Shown here piece after piece: positions 55,588 through 63,722 of a DNA stretch of 64,000 bases. Numbering within the stretch: position 1 is the first letter of the stretch; each line of letters begins with the position of its first letter. Location: NCBI GenBank assembly GCA_945957395.1, contig CAMFKE010000009.1:1-64000 (forward strand), in the 5' to 3' direction. Source of the DNA: an uncultured Opitutia bacterium (GTDB lineage: Bacteria; Verrucomicrobiota; Verrucomicrobiia; Opitutales; UBA953). A program made the position numbers and the translations under genes. The notes under the pieces are model-generated. The model did not search any database. It was not told the origin of the DNA and saw only the letters and a list, made by a program, of their open reading frames with translations.

Positions 55588-57621
55588 ATGTCTCTCGCCC
55601 TTGGCGGACACCTTGCGGAGGCCGCCGCCGCCGCCTCCCGCGTATCCCTGCACCCGCTCGATTACTCGATCATGGCGCTCTACTGCCTGTTCGTCATCGG
55701 CATCGGATTCGCCCTCAAGAAACAGATGAAGAGCTCCGCCGACTTCTTCCTCTCCGGTCGCTCCATTCCGGCGTGGGTGACCGGCCTGGCCTTCATCTCC
55801 GCCAACCTCGGCGCGCTCGAAGTCATGGGCATGGCCGCCCAGGGCGCCAAGTACGGCATGCTCACCACGCACTTCTACTGGCTGGGCGCCATCCCCGCCA
55901 TGGTGTTCCTGGCCATCTTCATGATGCCGTTCTACTACGGCTCGAAGGCCCGCTCCGCCCCCGAATACCTGAAACTGCGCTTCGACGAGAAGACCCGCTG
56001 CCTCAACTCCATCAGCTTCGCGCTCATGACGCTGCTGGGCTCCGGCATCTCCATGCATGTGCTGGCCGACACGCTCCGCCAGCTCCTCGGCTGGCAGTAT
56101 GACACCAGCCTGTGGGTGTCGTCCGTCGTGGTGCTCGCCTATGTGCTCAAGGGCGGCCTCACCTCGGCCATCTACACCGAAGTGCTCCAGTTCTTCCTCA
56201 TCATCTTCGGCTTCGCCCCCGTGGTCATCCTCGGCCTCAAGGAAATCGGCGGCTTCTCCGGCCTGACCGAAGGCCTCAAGCAGGTGGGCGCCCGGTCCGC
56301 CGAACTCGGCCTGGCCGACAAGAACCTGGGCGAAGGCGCCTGGCTTTCCATCTGGAGCAACATGGGCTCCACCGACACCAACCCGATGGGCATCGAGTGG
56401 GCCGGCATGGTCTTCGGCCTGGGCTTCGTGCTCTCCTTCGGCTACTGGTGCACCAACTTCCTCGTCGTCCAGCGCGCCATGGCCGCCGACTCGATGAAGT
56501 CCGCCCGCCGCACCCCCATCATCGCCGCCATGCCGAAGATGGTCTTCCCCCTCCTCGTCATCGTCCCCGGCCTCATCGCCATCGTGCTGCACTCGCAGTC
56601 CGACAAGTTCAAGTACGAGATCCCCGGCAAGGAAGTGAAGCTCGAGGCCGCCGCCTGGCCCAAGGTCGCCACCGCCCTCAAGGAGGCCGCCGCCATCGAA
56701 GGCAAGGACGCCATCGAAACCCGCAAGGCGCAGACCGCCGTCCTCAACAAGGCCGTCGGCGCCACGCTCGACGAGGTGAAGGTCGCCAAGATCGTCGCCG
56801 CCGCCAAGGAAACCGGCCTGCCCGAAGCCGCCGACAAGCAGGAGGTCGTCCTGACCTCCATCCGCAACGCCGGTGAGCGCGACTACAACAACGTCATCTC
56901 CTCGCTCGTCTTCAAGTACTGCCCGACCGGTCTGCTCGGACTGGCCCTCACCGCCCTGATGGCGTCCTTCATGTCCGGCATGGCCGGCAACGTGACCGCC
57001 TTCAACACCGTGTGGACCTACGACATCTACCAGTCCTACTTCGGCAAGAACAAGTCCGACGAGCACTACATGTGGATGGGCCGCGTGGCCACCACCGTGG
57101 GCATCGTGCTCTCCATCGCCCTGGCCTATGTCGCCAAGCAGTTCAACAATGTCATGGACATGGCGCAGCTCGTGTTCGGCTTCGTGAACGCCCCGATCTT
57201 CGCCACCTTCCTCATGGGCATGTTCTGGAAGCGCGCCACCGGCCACGGCGCCTTCGTCGGCCTGCTCTGCGGCACCATGACCTCCGCCCTCTTCCACGGC
57301 TGCACCCTCGTGTCCGGCGGCACCCCCGGCGTGAAGGGCGGCTGGCTCGCCGCCATCGCCGGCAAGGAGCCCGTGCGCTTCGCCTCCGAGATGGCCCAGA
57401 ACTTCTGGCTCGCCTCGTTCGCCTTCAGCGTCGGCCTCATCGTCACCATCGTCGTCTCCCTCGCCACCAAGCAGAAGAAGACCGACGAGGAGCTCACCGG
57501 CCTGGTGTACTCGCTCACCCCCAAGCAGAAGACCGCCGACGAAGCCTGGATCATGCGCCCCGCCGTCGCCGGCCCCATCCTCCTGCTCGTCGCCGCCGCG
57601 CTCAACCTGTACTTCTGGTAA
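55588..57621 (+). CDS. Sodium:solute symporter (SSS/SGLT family) with central insertion
   Basis: The 677-residue product matches sodium:solute symporters: LDYSIMALYCLFVIGIGFAL, SSADFFLSGRSIPAWVTGLAFISANLGALE, a sodium-site helix region and ALTALMASFMSGMAGNVTAFNTVW. The sugar-type (SGLT) branch is the best fit. Between two membrane helices lies a Lys/Ala/Glu-rich hydrophilic insertion of about 95 residues (about 336-430), which makes the protein longer than usual. A tiny two-helix membrane protein is encoded next in the same direction and may be associated. Confidence 0.9.
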   Translation: MSLALGGHLAEAAAAASRVSLHPLDYSIMALYCLFVIGIGFALKKQMKSSADFFLSGRSIPAWVTGLAFISANLGALEVMGMAAQGAKYGMLTTHFYWLGAIPAMVFLAIFMMPFYYGSKARSAPEYLKLRFDEKTRCLNSISFALMTLLGSGISMHVLADTLRQLLGWQYDTSLWVSSVVVLAYVLKGGLTSAIYTEVLQFFLIIFGFAPVVILGLKEIGGFSGLTEGLKQVGARSAELGLADKNLGEGAWLSIWSNMGSTDTNPMGIEWAGMVFGLGFVLSFGYWCTNFLVVQRAMAADSMKSARRTPIIAAMPKMVFPLLVIVPGLIAIVLHSQSDKFKYEIPGKEVKLEAAAWPKVATALKEAAAIEGKDAIETRKAQTAVLNKAVGATLDEVKVAKIVAAAKETGLPEAADKQEVVLTSIRNAGERDYNNVISSLVFKYCPTGLLGLALTALMASFMSGMAGNVTAFNTVWTYDIYQSYFGKNKSDEHYMWMGRVATTVGIVLSIALAYVAKQFNNVMDMAQLVFGFVNAPIFATFLMGMFWKRATGHGAFVGLLCGTMTSALFHGCTLVSGGTPGVKGGWLAAIAGKEPVRFASEMAQNFWLASFAFSVGLIVTIVVSLATKQKKTDEELTGLVYSLTPKQKTADEAWIMRPAVAGPILLLVAAALNLYFW

Positions 57622-57637
57622 CCCCGCGCGAAGCGCG

Positions 57638-57733
57638 GAGAGGAAAGATGAAAGTTTGAAGAGGAAAGCCACGCGCCACCTTCCACCTTTCATCGTCCGC
57701 CTCCCACCTCGCCCCCAACACCTCCCACCTCCT
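57638..57733. repeat. Intergenic word-hairpin element 12 (GAAAGATG/CCACCTTTCATC type)
   Basis: The left half repeats AGGAAAG, ATGAAAG and AGGAAAG. The right half repeats CCACCTTCCACCTTTCATC, CTCCCACCTC and CTCCCACCTCC, the opposite-strand words, with one side longer. It fills the spacer before the 83-residue gene, nine bases from its start. Confidence 0.5.
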
Positions 57734-57741
57734 TTATCCCC

Positions 57742-57993
57742 ATGGATATCCGCAATCCCATCGGTCTCATGTTCCTCATCCTCGGCCTGCTCATGGCCGG
57801 CTGGGGCCTGATCACCAACGACAACGCCGAGATGTACGCCAAGTCCGCCGGCACCAACATCAACCTCTGGTGGGGCCTTTTGATGGCCGCCTTCGGCGCC
57901 TTCATGCTCGGCCTCGCCATCTGCGCCGCCAGGAAAAAGGCCGCCGCCTCCGGCGACAAATCCTGCGGCTCCGGCTGCGGCTGCTCCAAGTGA
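57742..57993 (+). CDS. Tiny two-helix membrane protein with cysteine-rich C-terminus
   Basis: The 83-residue product has two hydrophobic segments (about 5-24 PIGLMFLILGLLMAGWGLIT, and about 43-62 WWGLLMAAFGAFMLGLAICA) separated by a short loop containing NAEMYAKSAGTNIN. It ends KSCGSGCGCSK, probably in the cytoplasm and possibly metal binding. I do not know a named family. It follows the sodium symporter gene and could be a small symporter partner, as is known for some other transporter families, but here that is inference from position only. Confidence 0.75.
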   Translation: MDIRNPIGLMFLILGLLMAGWGLITNDNAEMYAKSAGTNINLWWGLLMAAFGAFMLGLAICAARKKAAASGDKSCGSGCGCSK

Positions 57994-58017
57994 GCCGCCT
58001 CGCGGCGTTCCGGGATT

Positions 58018-58084
58018 CCGGTTTCAAGCTTTCCGCCGGCCACCGCCGGCCGCTTGAAACTTGAAACAGGAAACCTGAAACCGG
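58018..58084. repeat. Intergenic word-hairpin element 13 (TTTCAAG type)
   Basis: The left arm CCGGTTTCAAGC (58018-58029) is matched by the right arm (58052-58084) GCTTGAAAC, TTGAAAC, AGGAAACC, TGAAACCGG. The right arm has more word copies than the left. It lies downstream of the 83-residue gene. Confidence 0.7.
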
Positions 58085-58098
58085 CCTCGCCCATAAGA

Positions 58099-58132
58099 CG
58101 CCCCGCCTCCTCCCGAGCGCGGGGCTTTTTTG
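58099..58132 (+). terminator. Intrinsic terminator after the tiny membrane protein gene
   Basis: GCCCCGC (58100-58106) pairs with GCGGGGC (58119-58125), followed by six T. Confidence 0.85.
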
Positions 58133-58202
58133 CGCCCGGTGAGCCGAAAACACCATTGCTCGCCACCTCCCCCACCGTACGGTCGCCCCCGCCATTTTTT
58201 CT

Positions 58203-59936
58203 ATGAACACCCCCGCTGAAACCCCCAACGCCGCCATTCGCCGCTATACCACGCTCCTGCTGGGTATCGCGGGCATGGGCGGTCTCCTCTACGGTATCGA
58301 CATCGGCATCATCTCGCCGGCGCTGACCTACCTCGAAAAAACCATCAGCCTCTCCGAGCAGCAGCTGTCACTCATCGTGGCCGCCGTGCTCGCCGGCTCC
58401 GCAGTGTCGTCCGTCGTGGCCGGCGCCCTCGCCGACCTCTTCGGCCGCAAGCCGATGATGATCATCTCGGCCATCATGTTCGTGCTGTCCGTCGCCATCA
58501 TCTACGTCTCGAACAGCTTCGTTCCGCTCCTGCTCGGCCGCCTGCTTCAGGGCGCCTCCGGCGGCTTCATCGCCGTGGTGGTCCCCCTCTACCTCGCCGA
58601 GTGCCTTCCCGCCTCCTCGCGCGGCCGCGGCACCTCGCTCTTCCAGCTCTTCCTCACCATCGGCATCGTGCTCGCCGCCGTCGCCGGCGGATTCTATGTG
58701 AAGCAAGCCGAATCGGCCATCGAAGCCGCCGCCGGCAACAAGGAGGCCATCTTCGCCGCCGCCGACCACGCCTGGCGCTCCATGTTCCTCTTCGTCATGT
58801 GGCCCGGCCTCGTCTTCCTCGCCGGCACCTTCGTCCTCGCCGAATCGCCCCGCTGGCTCTTCGGCAAGGGCAAGTCCGACGCCGCCAAGGCCGCCCTGCT
58901 CAAGTCGCGCACCGAGGCTGAAGCCGAAATCGAACTGAAGGAAATGGCCGAGCACACCGACAAGGCCAACGCCAAGACCGACACCGGCGCCTCCGCCCAC
59001 GGTTCGATTCTCCAGCGCAAGTACATCATCCCGTTCGTGCTCGCCTGCGTCATCCTCGGCTGCAACCAGGCCACCGGCATCAACTCCGTGCTGCAGTTCC
59101 TCGGCGTCATCTTCCAGAAGGCCGGCCTCTCCGCCTCCTTCGCCGCCGACGCCGACATCGGCGTGAAACTGCTCAATGTCTTCGCCACCCTCATCGGCGT
59201 GGCGCTCGTGGACAAGATGGGCCGCAAGTTCCTGCTCAAGACCGGCACCGCCGTCATCATCACCGCGCTGTGCCTGGGAGCCGGCATCTTCTACTCCTTC
59301 GAATCCAAGCGCGTCGACAAGGACGCCGTGGTCACCGCCGCCATCAAGGACGGCGCCATCACCCTGCCGGTGACGGAGGAAACCCTCGGCGCCGCCGTGG
59401 AAGGCCGCCCGATGGAACTCGCCGTGCTGTACAAGCAGGGCGACAAGGAAGGCGTCATCTCCGCCTTCTCCAACCAGCTCGACAAGGAGGGCAAGCTCGT
59501 CCCCCTGACCATCGAAGCCGCCAAGGACAAGGAAACCGGCGCCATCATCCCGCTGGAAATCAAGCGCGCCAAGTACGGCCCCGTGCCGACCGTGCAGACC
59601 GGCTACGCCATGATCGGCGCCCTGATGCTGTTCATCATCGGCTTCGCCATGGGACCCGGCGTGTGCGTGTGGCTCGCCCTCTCCGAGCTGATGCCCACCC
59701 GCATCCGCTCCATGGGCATGGGCGTCGCGCTCGTGATCAACCAGGGCGTGGCCACCGGCATCGCCGCGTTCTTCCTGCCCATCGTCGGCAACTTCGGCTA
59801 CTCCGCCATGTTCCTGTTCTGGGCCTCCTGCACCCTCGTCTACTTCATCACCGCCGCGTTCTTCCTGCCCGAAACCAAGGGCAAGACGCTCGAGGAGATC
59901 GAGGACCACTTCGAAGGCAAAAAGAAGCACGCGTAA
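58203..59936 (+). CDS. Sugar-porter-family MFS transporter with extracytoplasmic insertion
   Basis: The 577-residue product is a sugar/proton symporter-like protein: GLLYGIDIGIISPALTYLEK (helix 1), ALADLFGRKPMMI (motif A), GRLLQGASGGFIAVVVPLYLAECLPASSRG, AESPRWLFGKGK, the QATGINSVLQF motif that contacts sugar in this family, and a closing PETKGKTLEEIEDHF. Between helices near residues 366-462 there is an unusual hydrophilic insertion of about 95 residues rich in Lys, Glu and Ala. The substrate is likely a sugar, identity unknown. It is a single gene with a terminator after it. Confidence 0.9.
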   Translation: MNTPAETPNAAIRRYTTLLLGIAGMGGLLYGIDIGIISPALTYLEKTISLSEQQLSLIVAAVLAGSAVSSVVAGALADLFGRKPMMIISAIMFVLSVAIIYVSNSFVPLLLGRLLQGASGGFIAVVVPLYLAECLPASSRGRGTSLFQLFLTIGIVLAAVAGGFYVKQAESAIEAAAGNKEAIFAAADHAWRSMFLFVMWPGLVFLAGTFVLAESPRWLFGKGKSDAAKAALLKSRTEAEAEIELKEMAEHTDKANAKTDTGASAHGSILQRKYIIPFVLACVILGCNQATGINSVLQFLGVIFQKAGLSASFAADADIGVKLLNVFATLIGVALVDKMGRKFLLKTGTAVIITALCLGAGIFYSFESKRVDKDAVVTAAIKDGAITLPVTEETLGAAVEGRPMELAVLYKQGDKEGVISAFSNQLDKEGKLVPLTIEAAKDKETGAIIPLEIKRAKYGPVPTVQTGYAMIGALMLFIIGFAMGPGVCVWLALSELMPTRIRSMGMGVALVINQGVATGIAAFFLPIVGNFGYSAMFLFWASCTLVYFITAAFFLPETKGKTLEEIEDHFEGKKKHA

Positions 59937-59962
59937 GCGCACTTCCCCCGAAGCACCTTCGG

Positions 59963-60000
59963 GAAAACAAAGCCCCGGCGCCGCAAGGCCCGGGGCTTTC
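59963..60000 (+). terminator. Intrinsic terminator after the sugar porter
   Basis: AAAGCCCCGG (59969-59978) pairs with CCGGGGCTTT (59990-59999) around a ten-base loop. The following bases are CTTCATC. Confidence 0.7.
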
Positions 60001-60017
60001 TTCATCCCCGGGAGCGC

Positions 60018-60130
60018 CAAGGCTAAAGGCGAAAGTGGAGCCGACCCGCTTCCTGAACGCTTAAAAAAGTCCTTCACTCGCTGAGCGCAGCGAAGCCACT
60101 TTTGCCTTTTGCAATATGCCTTTTGCCTTG
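60018..60130. repeat. Intergenic word-hairpin element 14 (GGCAAAAGGC type, with shared core)
   Basis: The left arm CCAAGGCTAAAGGCGAAAGT (60017-60036) faces the right arm CCACTTTTGCCTTTTGCAAT, ATGCCTTTTGCCTTGG (60097-60130). The core 60061-60100 matches element 8's core at 30 of 40 ungapped positions. It lies between the convergent sugar porter and uvrC genes, the only such element away from any start codon. Confidence 0.8.
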
Positions 60131-60139
60131 GGCGTGGGC

Positions 60140-61615
60140 CTATCCGACCAAGCCCTTCAGGTACTCGGCGATCTCCGCCGCCAGTTTGGGACCGATGCCC
60201 TCCACCCGCGCGATGCGCTCCACCGACGCGCGACGTAGGGATTGAAGTGAACCGAACTCGGCCATCAGCAGCTCGCGCCGTTTCGGGCCCAGCCCGGGCA
60301 CCTCGTCGAGCACCGACTCGCGGATCTTCTTCGAGCGCAGGTCGGCGTTGAAGGTGTTGGAGAAACGGTGCGCCTCGTCGCGGATGCGCTGCAGCAGACG
60401 CAGGGCCGGGTCGTGCTTGGGCAACACCAGCGGCGGACGCCCGTCGGGGAAGATGATGTGCTCGTCGCGCTTCGCCAGCCCGACCATCGGCGGCGGCGTG
60501 GCGCCCAGCGCCTCGATCGCCTCGCGCGCCGCGCGCACCTGGCCCAACCCGCCGTCGATGACGAGCAGACGCGGAAACTCCGCGCCCTCCTCCATCAGCC
60601 GGCGGTAGCGCCGCGAGACCACCTCGGCCATGGCTCGGAAGTCGTCGTTGCCCGTGAAACTCTGTATCCGGAACTTGCGATACTCCGCCTTGTCGGGGCG
60701 CCCGTCGCGGAAGAACGGCATGGCCGCCACGCAGAAGGTGCCGGAGATGTGCGAGATGTCGAAGCACTCCATGGTGCGCGGCGGCTCGTCCAGCCCCAGC
60801 GCCGCCTGAAGCGCCCGCACGGCGTCCTTGTCCTCGCGCTCCGGCAGCGCGTCGCCCCGGTCGAACCGGCGCGCCTTCTCCGCCACCACCTCGATGGCCG
60901 CGATGGTGTCGCGCAGGTACGCGGCGCGCTCGAAGTCATGAGCCGCGGCCGCCTTCGCCATCTCCTCGCGCAGCGCGGCCACGCCCTGCTTCACGCGCCC
61001 GTCGAGCCACTCGCACGCCGACTCCACGCGGGCGTGGTACTCCGCCTCCGTCACCTCGTTCGGGTGCCCGGCGATCTCCGCGCGCGCATCGTCGTACAGT
61101 TTCCACCGGCCGTCCTCCAACCGCACCGGACGCGCGTCGCCGGCGAGCACGCCGAACCGTCGCTTCATCTCGTGCAACACGCGGCGCACCTCCGGCGCAT
61201 GCGGGAACGGGCCGTAGTAAAGCGCGGCGTCCGGCAACCTCTCGCGCACCACGCGAAAGCGCGGCAGGGGCGCCGCGATGTCCACGCGCACGCGCATGAA
61301 CTGTTTGTCGTCGCGGAAGAGGACATTGTACTTCGGGCGCCGGTCCTTGATCAGGCGTCCCTCCAGAAGCAGCGCCTCCGTCTCGTTGCGCACCTCGTGA
61401 AACTCGAAGTCGCGGATGAGCGACACCATGGCCGCCACCTTCGCGTCGTGCCTCGCCCCGCTCCGGAAGTACGACGACACCCGGTTTTTCAGGTCCTTGG
61501 CCTTGCCCACATAGATGACGAGCCCCGCGGCGTCCTTCATCAGATAGACCCCCGGCCGGTGCGGCAGACGACGCACCTTCTCTTTTAGGCTCAAATCCTC
61601 TTGTGGCGGTTGCAT
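60140..61615 (-). CDS. uvrC: Excinuclease ABC subunit C (UvrC), short form
   Basis: This is the nuclease that makes both incisions in nucleotide excision repair. It has the GIY-YIG domain (PGVYLMKDAAGLVIYVGKAKDLKNRVSSYF), a UVR motif (MAKAAAAHDFERAAYLRDTI), the RNase H-like domain (MECFDISHISGTFCVAAMPFF, LLVIDGGLGQVRAA, DEAHRFSNTFNADLRSKK) and C-terminal tandem helix-hairpin-helix (VPGLGPKRRELLMAEFGSLQ). At 491 residues it is shorter than the usual 590-610. The four-cysteine region expected between the GIY-YIG and UVR parts has no cysteines here. Confidence 0.93.
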   Translation of the reverse strand: MQPPQEDLSLKEKVRRLPHRPGVYLMKDAAGLVIYVGKAKDLKNRVSSYFRSGARHDAKVAAMVSLIRDFEFHEVRNETEALLLEGRLIKDRRPKYNVLFRDDKQFMRVRVDIAAPLPRFRVVRERLPDAALYYGPFPHAPEVRRVLHEMKRRFGVLAGDARPVRLEDGRWKLYDDARAEIAGHPNEVTEAEYHARVESACEWLDGRVKQGVAALREEMAKAAAAHDFERAAYLRDTIAAIEVVAEKARRFDRGDALPEREDKDAVRALQAALGLDEPPRTMECFDISHISGTFCVAAMPFFRDGRPDKAEYRKFRIQSFTGNDDFRAMAEVVSRRYRRLMEEGAEFPRLLVIDGGLGQVRAAREAIEALGATPPPMVGLAKRDEHIIFPDGRPPLVLPKHDPALRLLQRIRDEAHRFSNTFNADLRSKKIRESVLDEVPGLGPKRRELLMAEFGSLQSLRRASVERIARVEGIGPKLAAEIAEYLKGLVG

Positions 61616-61661
61616 TTCAGTCAGGTTACGACAACGGGTTTGCCCTTATTCTTCACACCCC

Positions 61662-62258
61662 ATGCAAACGCAAGGCATGACGACGCGCAAGCCGGCCGCC
61701 CGGGCCGCCACCCCTCCCCGGGATAACTTCGCCCCTGCCGACAAGGCCTCGCTCGCCGCCGCCGTGCTCGACCACCTGCGGCTCGCCGGCAAGACCCTCG
61801 CCGTCGCCGAGTCCTGCACCGGCGGACTCCTCGCCGCCGCACTCACCGACATCCCCGGCGCCTCCAAGGTCTTCGCCGGCGGCGCCGTCACCTATTCCAA
61901 CGAAATCAAGTGTGAGCTCCTCGGCATCCCCGAGTGCCTCGTCGCCCAGCATGGCGCCGTGAGCGCCGAGGTCGCCGCCGCCATGGCCGCCGGCGTGGCC
62001 GAAAAATTCGGCACCGACTACGGCCTGGCCACCACCGGCTTCGCCGGCCCCGACGGCGGCACTCCGGCCGACCCCGTGGGCACCGTCTACATCGGCTACC
62101 ATTCACCCGGCGGCCTGTGGGCCTGCCGCGTTCACATCGACGGCGACCGCGCCGCGGTGCGCGAACGCGCCGTGCTCCACGCACTCGACTGGATGCGCCG
62201 CAAACTCAAGAAATACGCCGTCGAGGACATCCGCATCGGCGACCTCCACTGCGACTGA
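61662..62258 (+). CDS. CinA C-terminal-type nicotinamide-nucleotide amidohydrolase
   Basis: The 198-residue product matches the stand-alone CinA C-terminal domain (PncC type), which deamidates NMN to nicotinate mononucleotide. It shows TLAVAESCTGGLLAAALTDIPGASKVFAGGAVTYSN with the catalytic Ser/Thr region, VSAEVAAAMAAG, and GLATTGFAGPDGGTPADPVGTVYIG. An N-terminal extension of about 25 residues is Ala/Pro-rich. An alternative ATG six codons in (61677) is equally possible. It is divergent from uvrC. Confidence 0.9.
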   Translation: MQTQGMTTRKPAARAATPPRDNFAPADKASLAAAVLDHLRLAGKTLAVAESCTGGLLAAALTDIPGASKVFAGGAVTYSNEIKCELLGIPECLVAQHGAVSAEVAAAMAAGVAEKFGTDYGLATTGFAGPDGGTPADPVGTVYIGYHSPGGLWACRVHIDGDRAAVRERAVLHALDWMRRKLKKYAVEDIRIGDLHCD

Positions 62259-62264
62259 GCGACC

Positions 62265-62406
62265 AAAGTAAGAAAGAAAAACGATGAACTAAGAAGTGGC
62301 CGAGCCGATGGCTCGGCGCGTGGGTAACCTTTTTCGAATCGATCAATATTCGGACCAACCTCAGGACGGCCTCACTTCGCACATCTTCGTTTTTCGTTCT
62401 TACTTT
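62265..62406. repeat. Intergenic word-hairpin element 15 (AAAGTAAGAA type, with shared core)
   Basis: The left arm AAAGTAAGAAAGAAAAACGA (62265-62284) matches the reverse complement of the right arm TCGTTTTTCGTTCTTACTTT (62387-62406) at 19 of 20 positions. Inside, AAGTGGCC and GCTCGGCGCGTG (62311-62322) followed by AACCTTTT match the reverse complement of the element 8 core. The arms are unrelated to those of elements 8 and 14. It lies between the CinA-like gene and the acyltransferase gene. Confidence 0.8.
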
Positions 62407-62486
62407 CATTCGGAGTCACTCCCTCCGAAACCCTGCAAAATAACTGACCAAGGAACCGCCGGCTCCGGCCGCGGTAATGATGCACC

Positions 62487-63620
62487 ATGGAAAACACCGC
62501 CCCCGCGTCCCCCGAGCGAATACAGTGGCTGGACACCGTCCGCGTGCTCGCCTGCTTCCTCGTCATCCTCTGCCATTGCACCGACCCGGCCGTACCCGGC
62601 GAAGGCGTGAACACCGGCGACACGGCGGGCATGCTCATCATCACCTTCGTGCGCGCCTGCGTGCCGCTGTTCGTGATGATTTCTGGAGCGCTGCTGCTGC
62701 CGATGCGCGGCACGCCGGCGGAATTTTTCAAGAAAAGGTTCACCCGCATCCTGTGGCCCTTCGCGATCTGGGGCGTCCTGCTCGCCCTGCTCCCCCTGCC
62801 CGGCCCCGCGCCGGCCTGGGCGCCCGGCAACGCGCTCAAGGATCTCGTCGCGTCGGGCGGCCTGCATCCGACGCTCTACAATGTGGTGATGCTGCCGTTC
62901 AACTTCACCGACACGAACATCCACTTCTGGTTCCTCTACATCATCATCGGGCTGTACCTGTTCACGCCCGTCATTTCCCCCTGGATACGCCAGGCGTCCG
63001 ACAAGGCGCTCGCGGCGTTCCTCGGCGTGTGGGCGTTCACGCTGTTCCTGCCGTACATCAGCAACTGGCCCGGCCACGCGATTTTCCCGCAGCTTCACGG
63101 CCAGTGCGACTGGAACAAGCACGACATGACGCACTACTTCGGCGGCTACCTCGGCTACTTCGTGCTCGGCCACGCCATGACCCGCATGCGGGCCCTGCGC
63201 CCGTCTCTTGAGCTCGGCGCCGGCGTCGCGCTGTTCCTCGCCGGCTGGGCGCTCACCCACATCGGCTTCATCTCCACGGTGGTGCACCGCGGCGCGCAGA
63301 AGGAACTCGAGTTCTTCATCGAATTCCTCTCGCCCAATGTGGCGATGATGACGATCGGCACATTCATGGCCTGCCGTGCTATCACGCTGCCCGGCTGGCT
63401 CCAAAAGCCGATGGCGCGACTCTCGGCGCTGAGCTTCGGCATCTTCCTCGTGCACTACTGGGTGATCACCTGGGTGCGCGACGGGCTGCTCAAGGAGCAA
63501 CTGCACCAGATGCCCGTCGGCGCCGGCATCGCGCTCACGGCCGTCAGCACGGTCGTCATCAGCACGCTCATCGCCCTCGCCCTGTCCAAGCTGCCCGGGA
63601 AAAAGTGGCTGCTCGGGTAG
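62487..63620 (+). CDS. Acyltransferase family 3 membrane protein
   Basis: The 377-residue product is a ten-helix membrane protein of the acyltransferase 3 family (OafA/WecH-like). It has the N-terminal IQWLDTVRVLACFLVILCHC with the motif R and H, an ISGALLLP segment, a KKRFTRILWPFAIW loop with Arg pairs, and NIHFWFLYIIIGLYLFTPVI. Such proteins acetylate or otherwise acylate extracytoplasmic sugars. WecH-like O-acetylation of a surface glycan is the closest guess. It is a single gene with no glycosyltransferases nearby. Confidence 0.9.
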   Translation: MENTAPASPERIQWLDTVRVLACFLVILCHCTDPAVPGEGVNTGDTAGMLIITFVRACVPLFVMISGALLLPMRGTPAEFFKKRFTRILWPFAIWGVLLALLPLPGPAPAWAPGNALKDLVASGGLHPTLYNVVMLPFNFTDTNIHFWFLYIIIGLYLFTPVISPWIRQASDKALAAFLGVWAFTLFLPYISNWPGHAIFPQLHGQCDWNKHDMTHYFGGYLGYFVLGHAMTRMRALRPSLELGAGVALFLAGWALTHIGFISTVVHRGAQKELEFFIEFLSPNVAMMTIGTFMACRAITLPGWLQKPMARLSALSFGIFLVHYWVITWVRDGLLKEQLHQMPVGAGIALTAVSTVVISTLIALALSKLPGKKWLLG

Positions 63621-63645
63621 CAGACCCGGACCAAGCCTGCCCCCA

Positions 63646-63684
63646 AAAAAGCCAAGGGCCCGCATCGAAAGACGCGGGCCCTTG
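63646..63684 (-). terminator. Terminator of the RNA methyltransferase gene
   Basis: AAGGGCCCGC (63654-63663) pairs with GCGGGCCCTT (63674-63683). On the minus strand it is followed by GGCTTTTTTGG, placing the T-tract on the methyltransferase side. Confidence 0.85.
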
Positions 63685-63722
63685 CCGTATCCGGGAATGC
63701 GTGACGCATCACGCCACCGGAG

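Noticed and set aside
53683-57693. A 1336-residue open frame antisense to the MFS and symporter genes
   Set aside because: Same cause: absence of stop codons in a high-GC reverse frame. Low-complexity Gly/Glu/His composition, and the plus-strand genes are clearly real.
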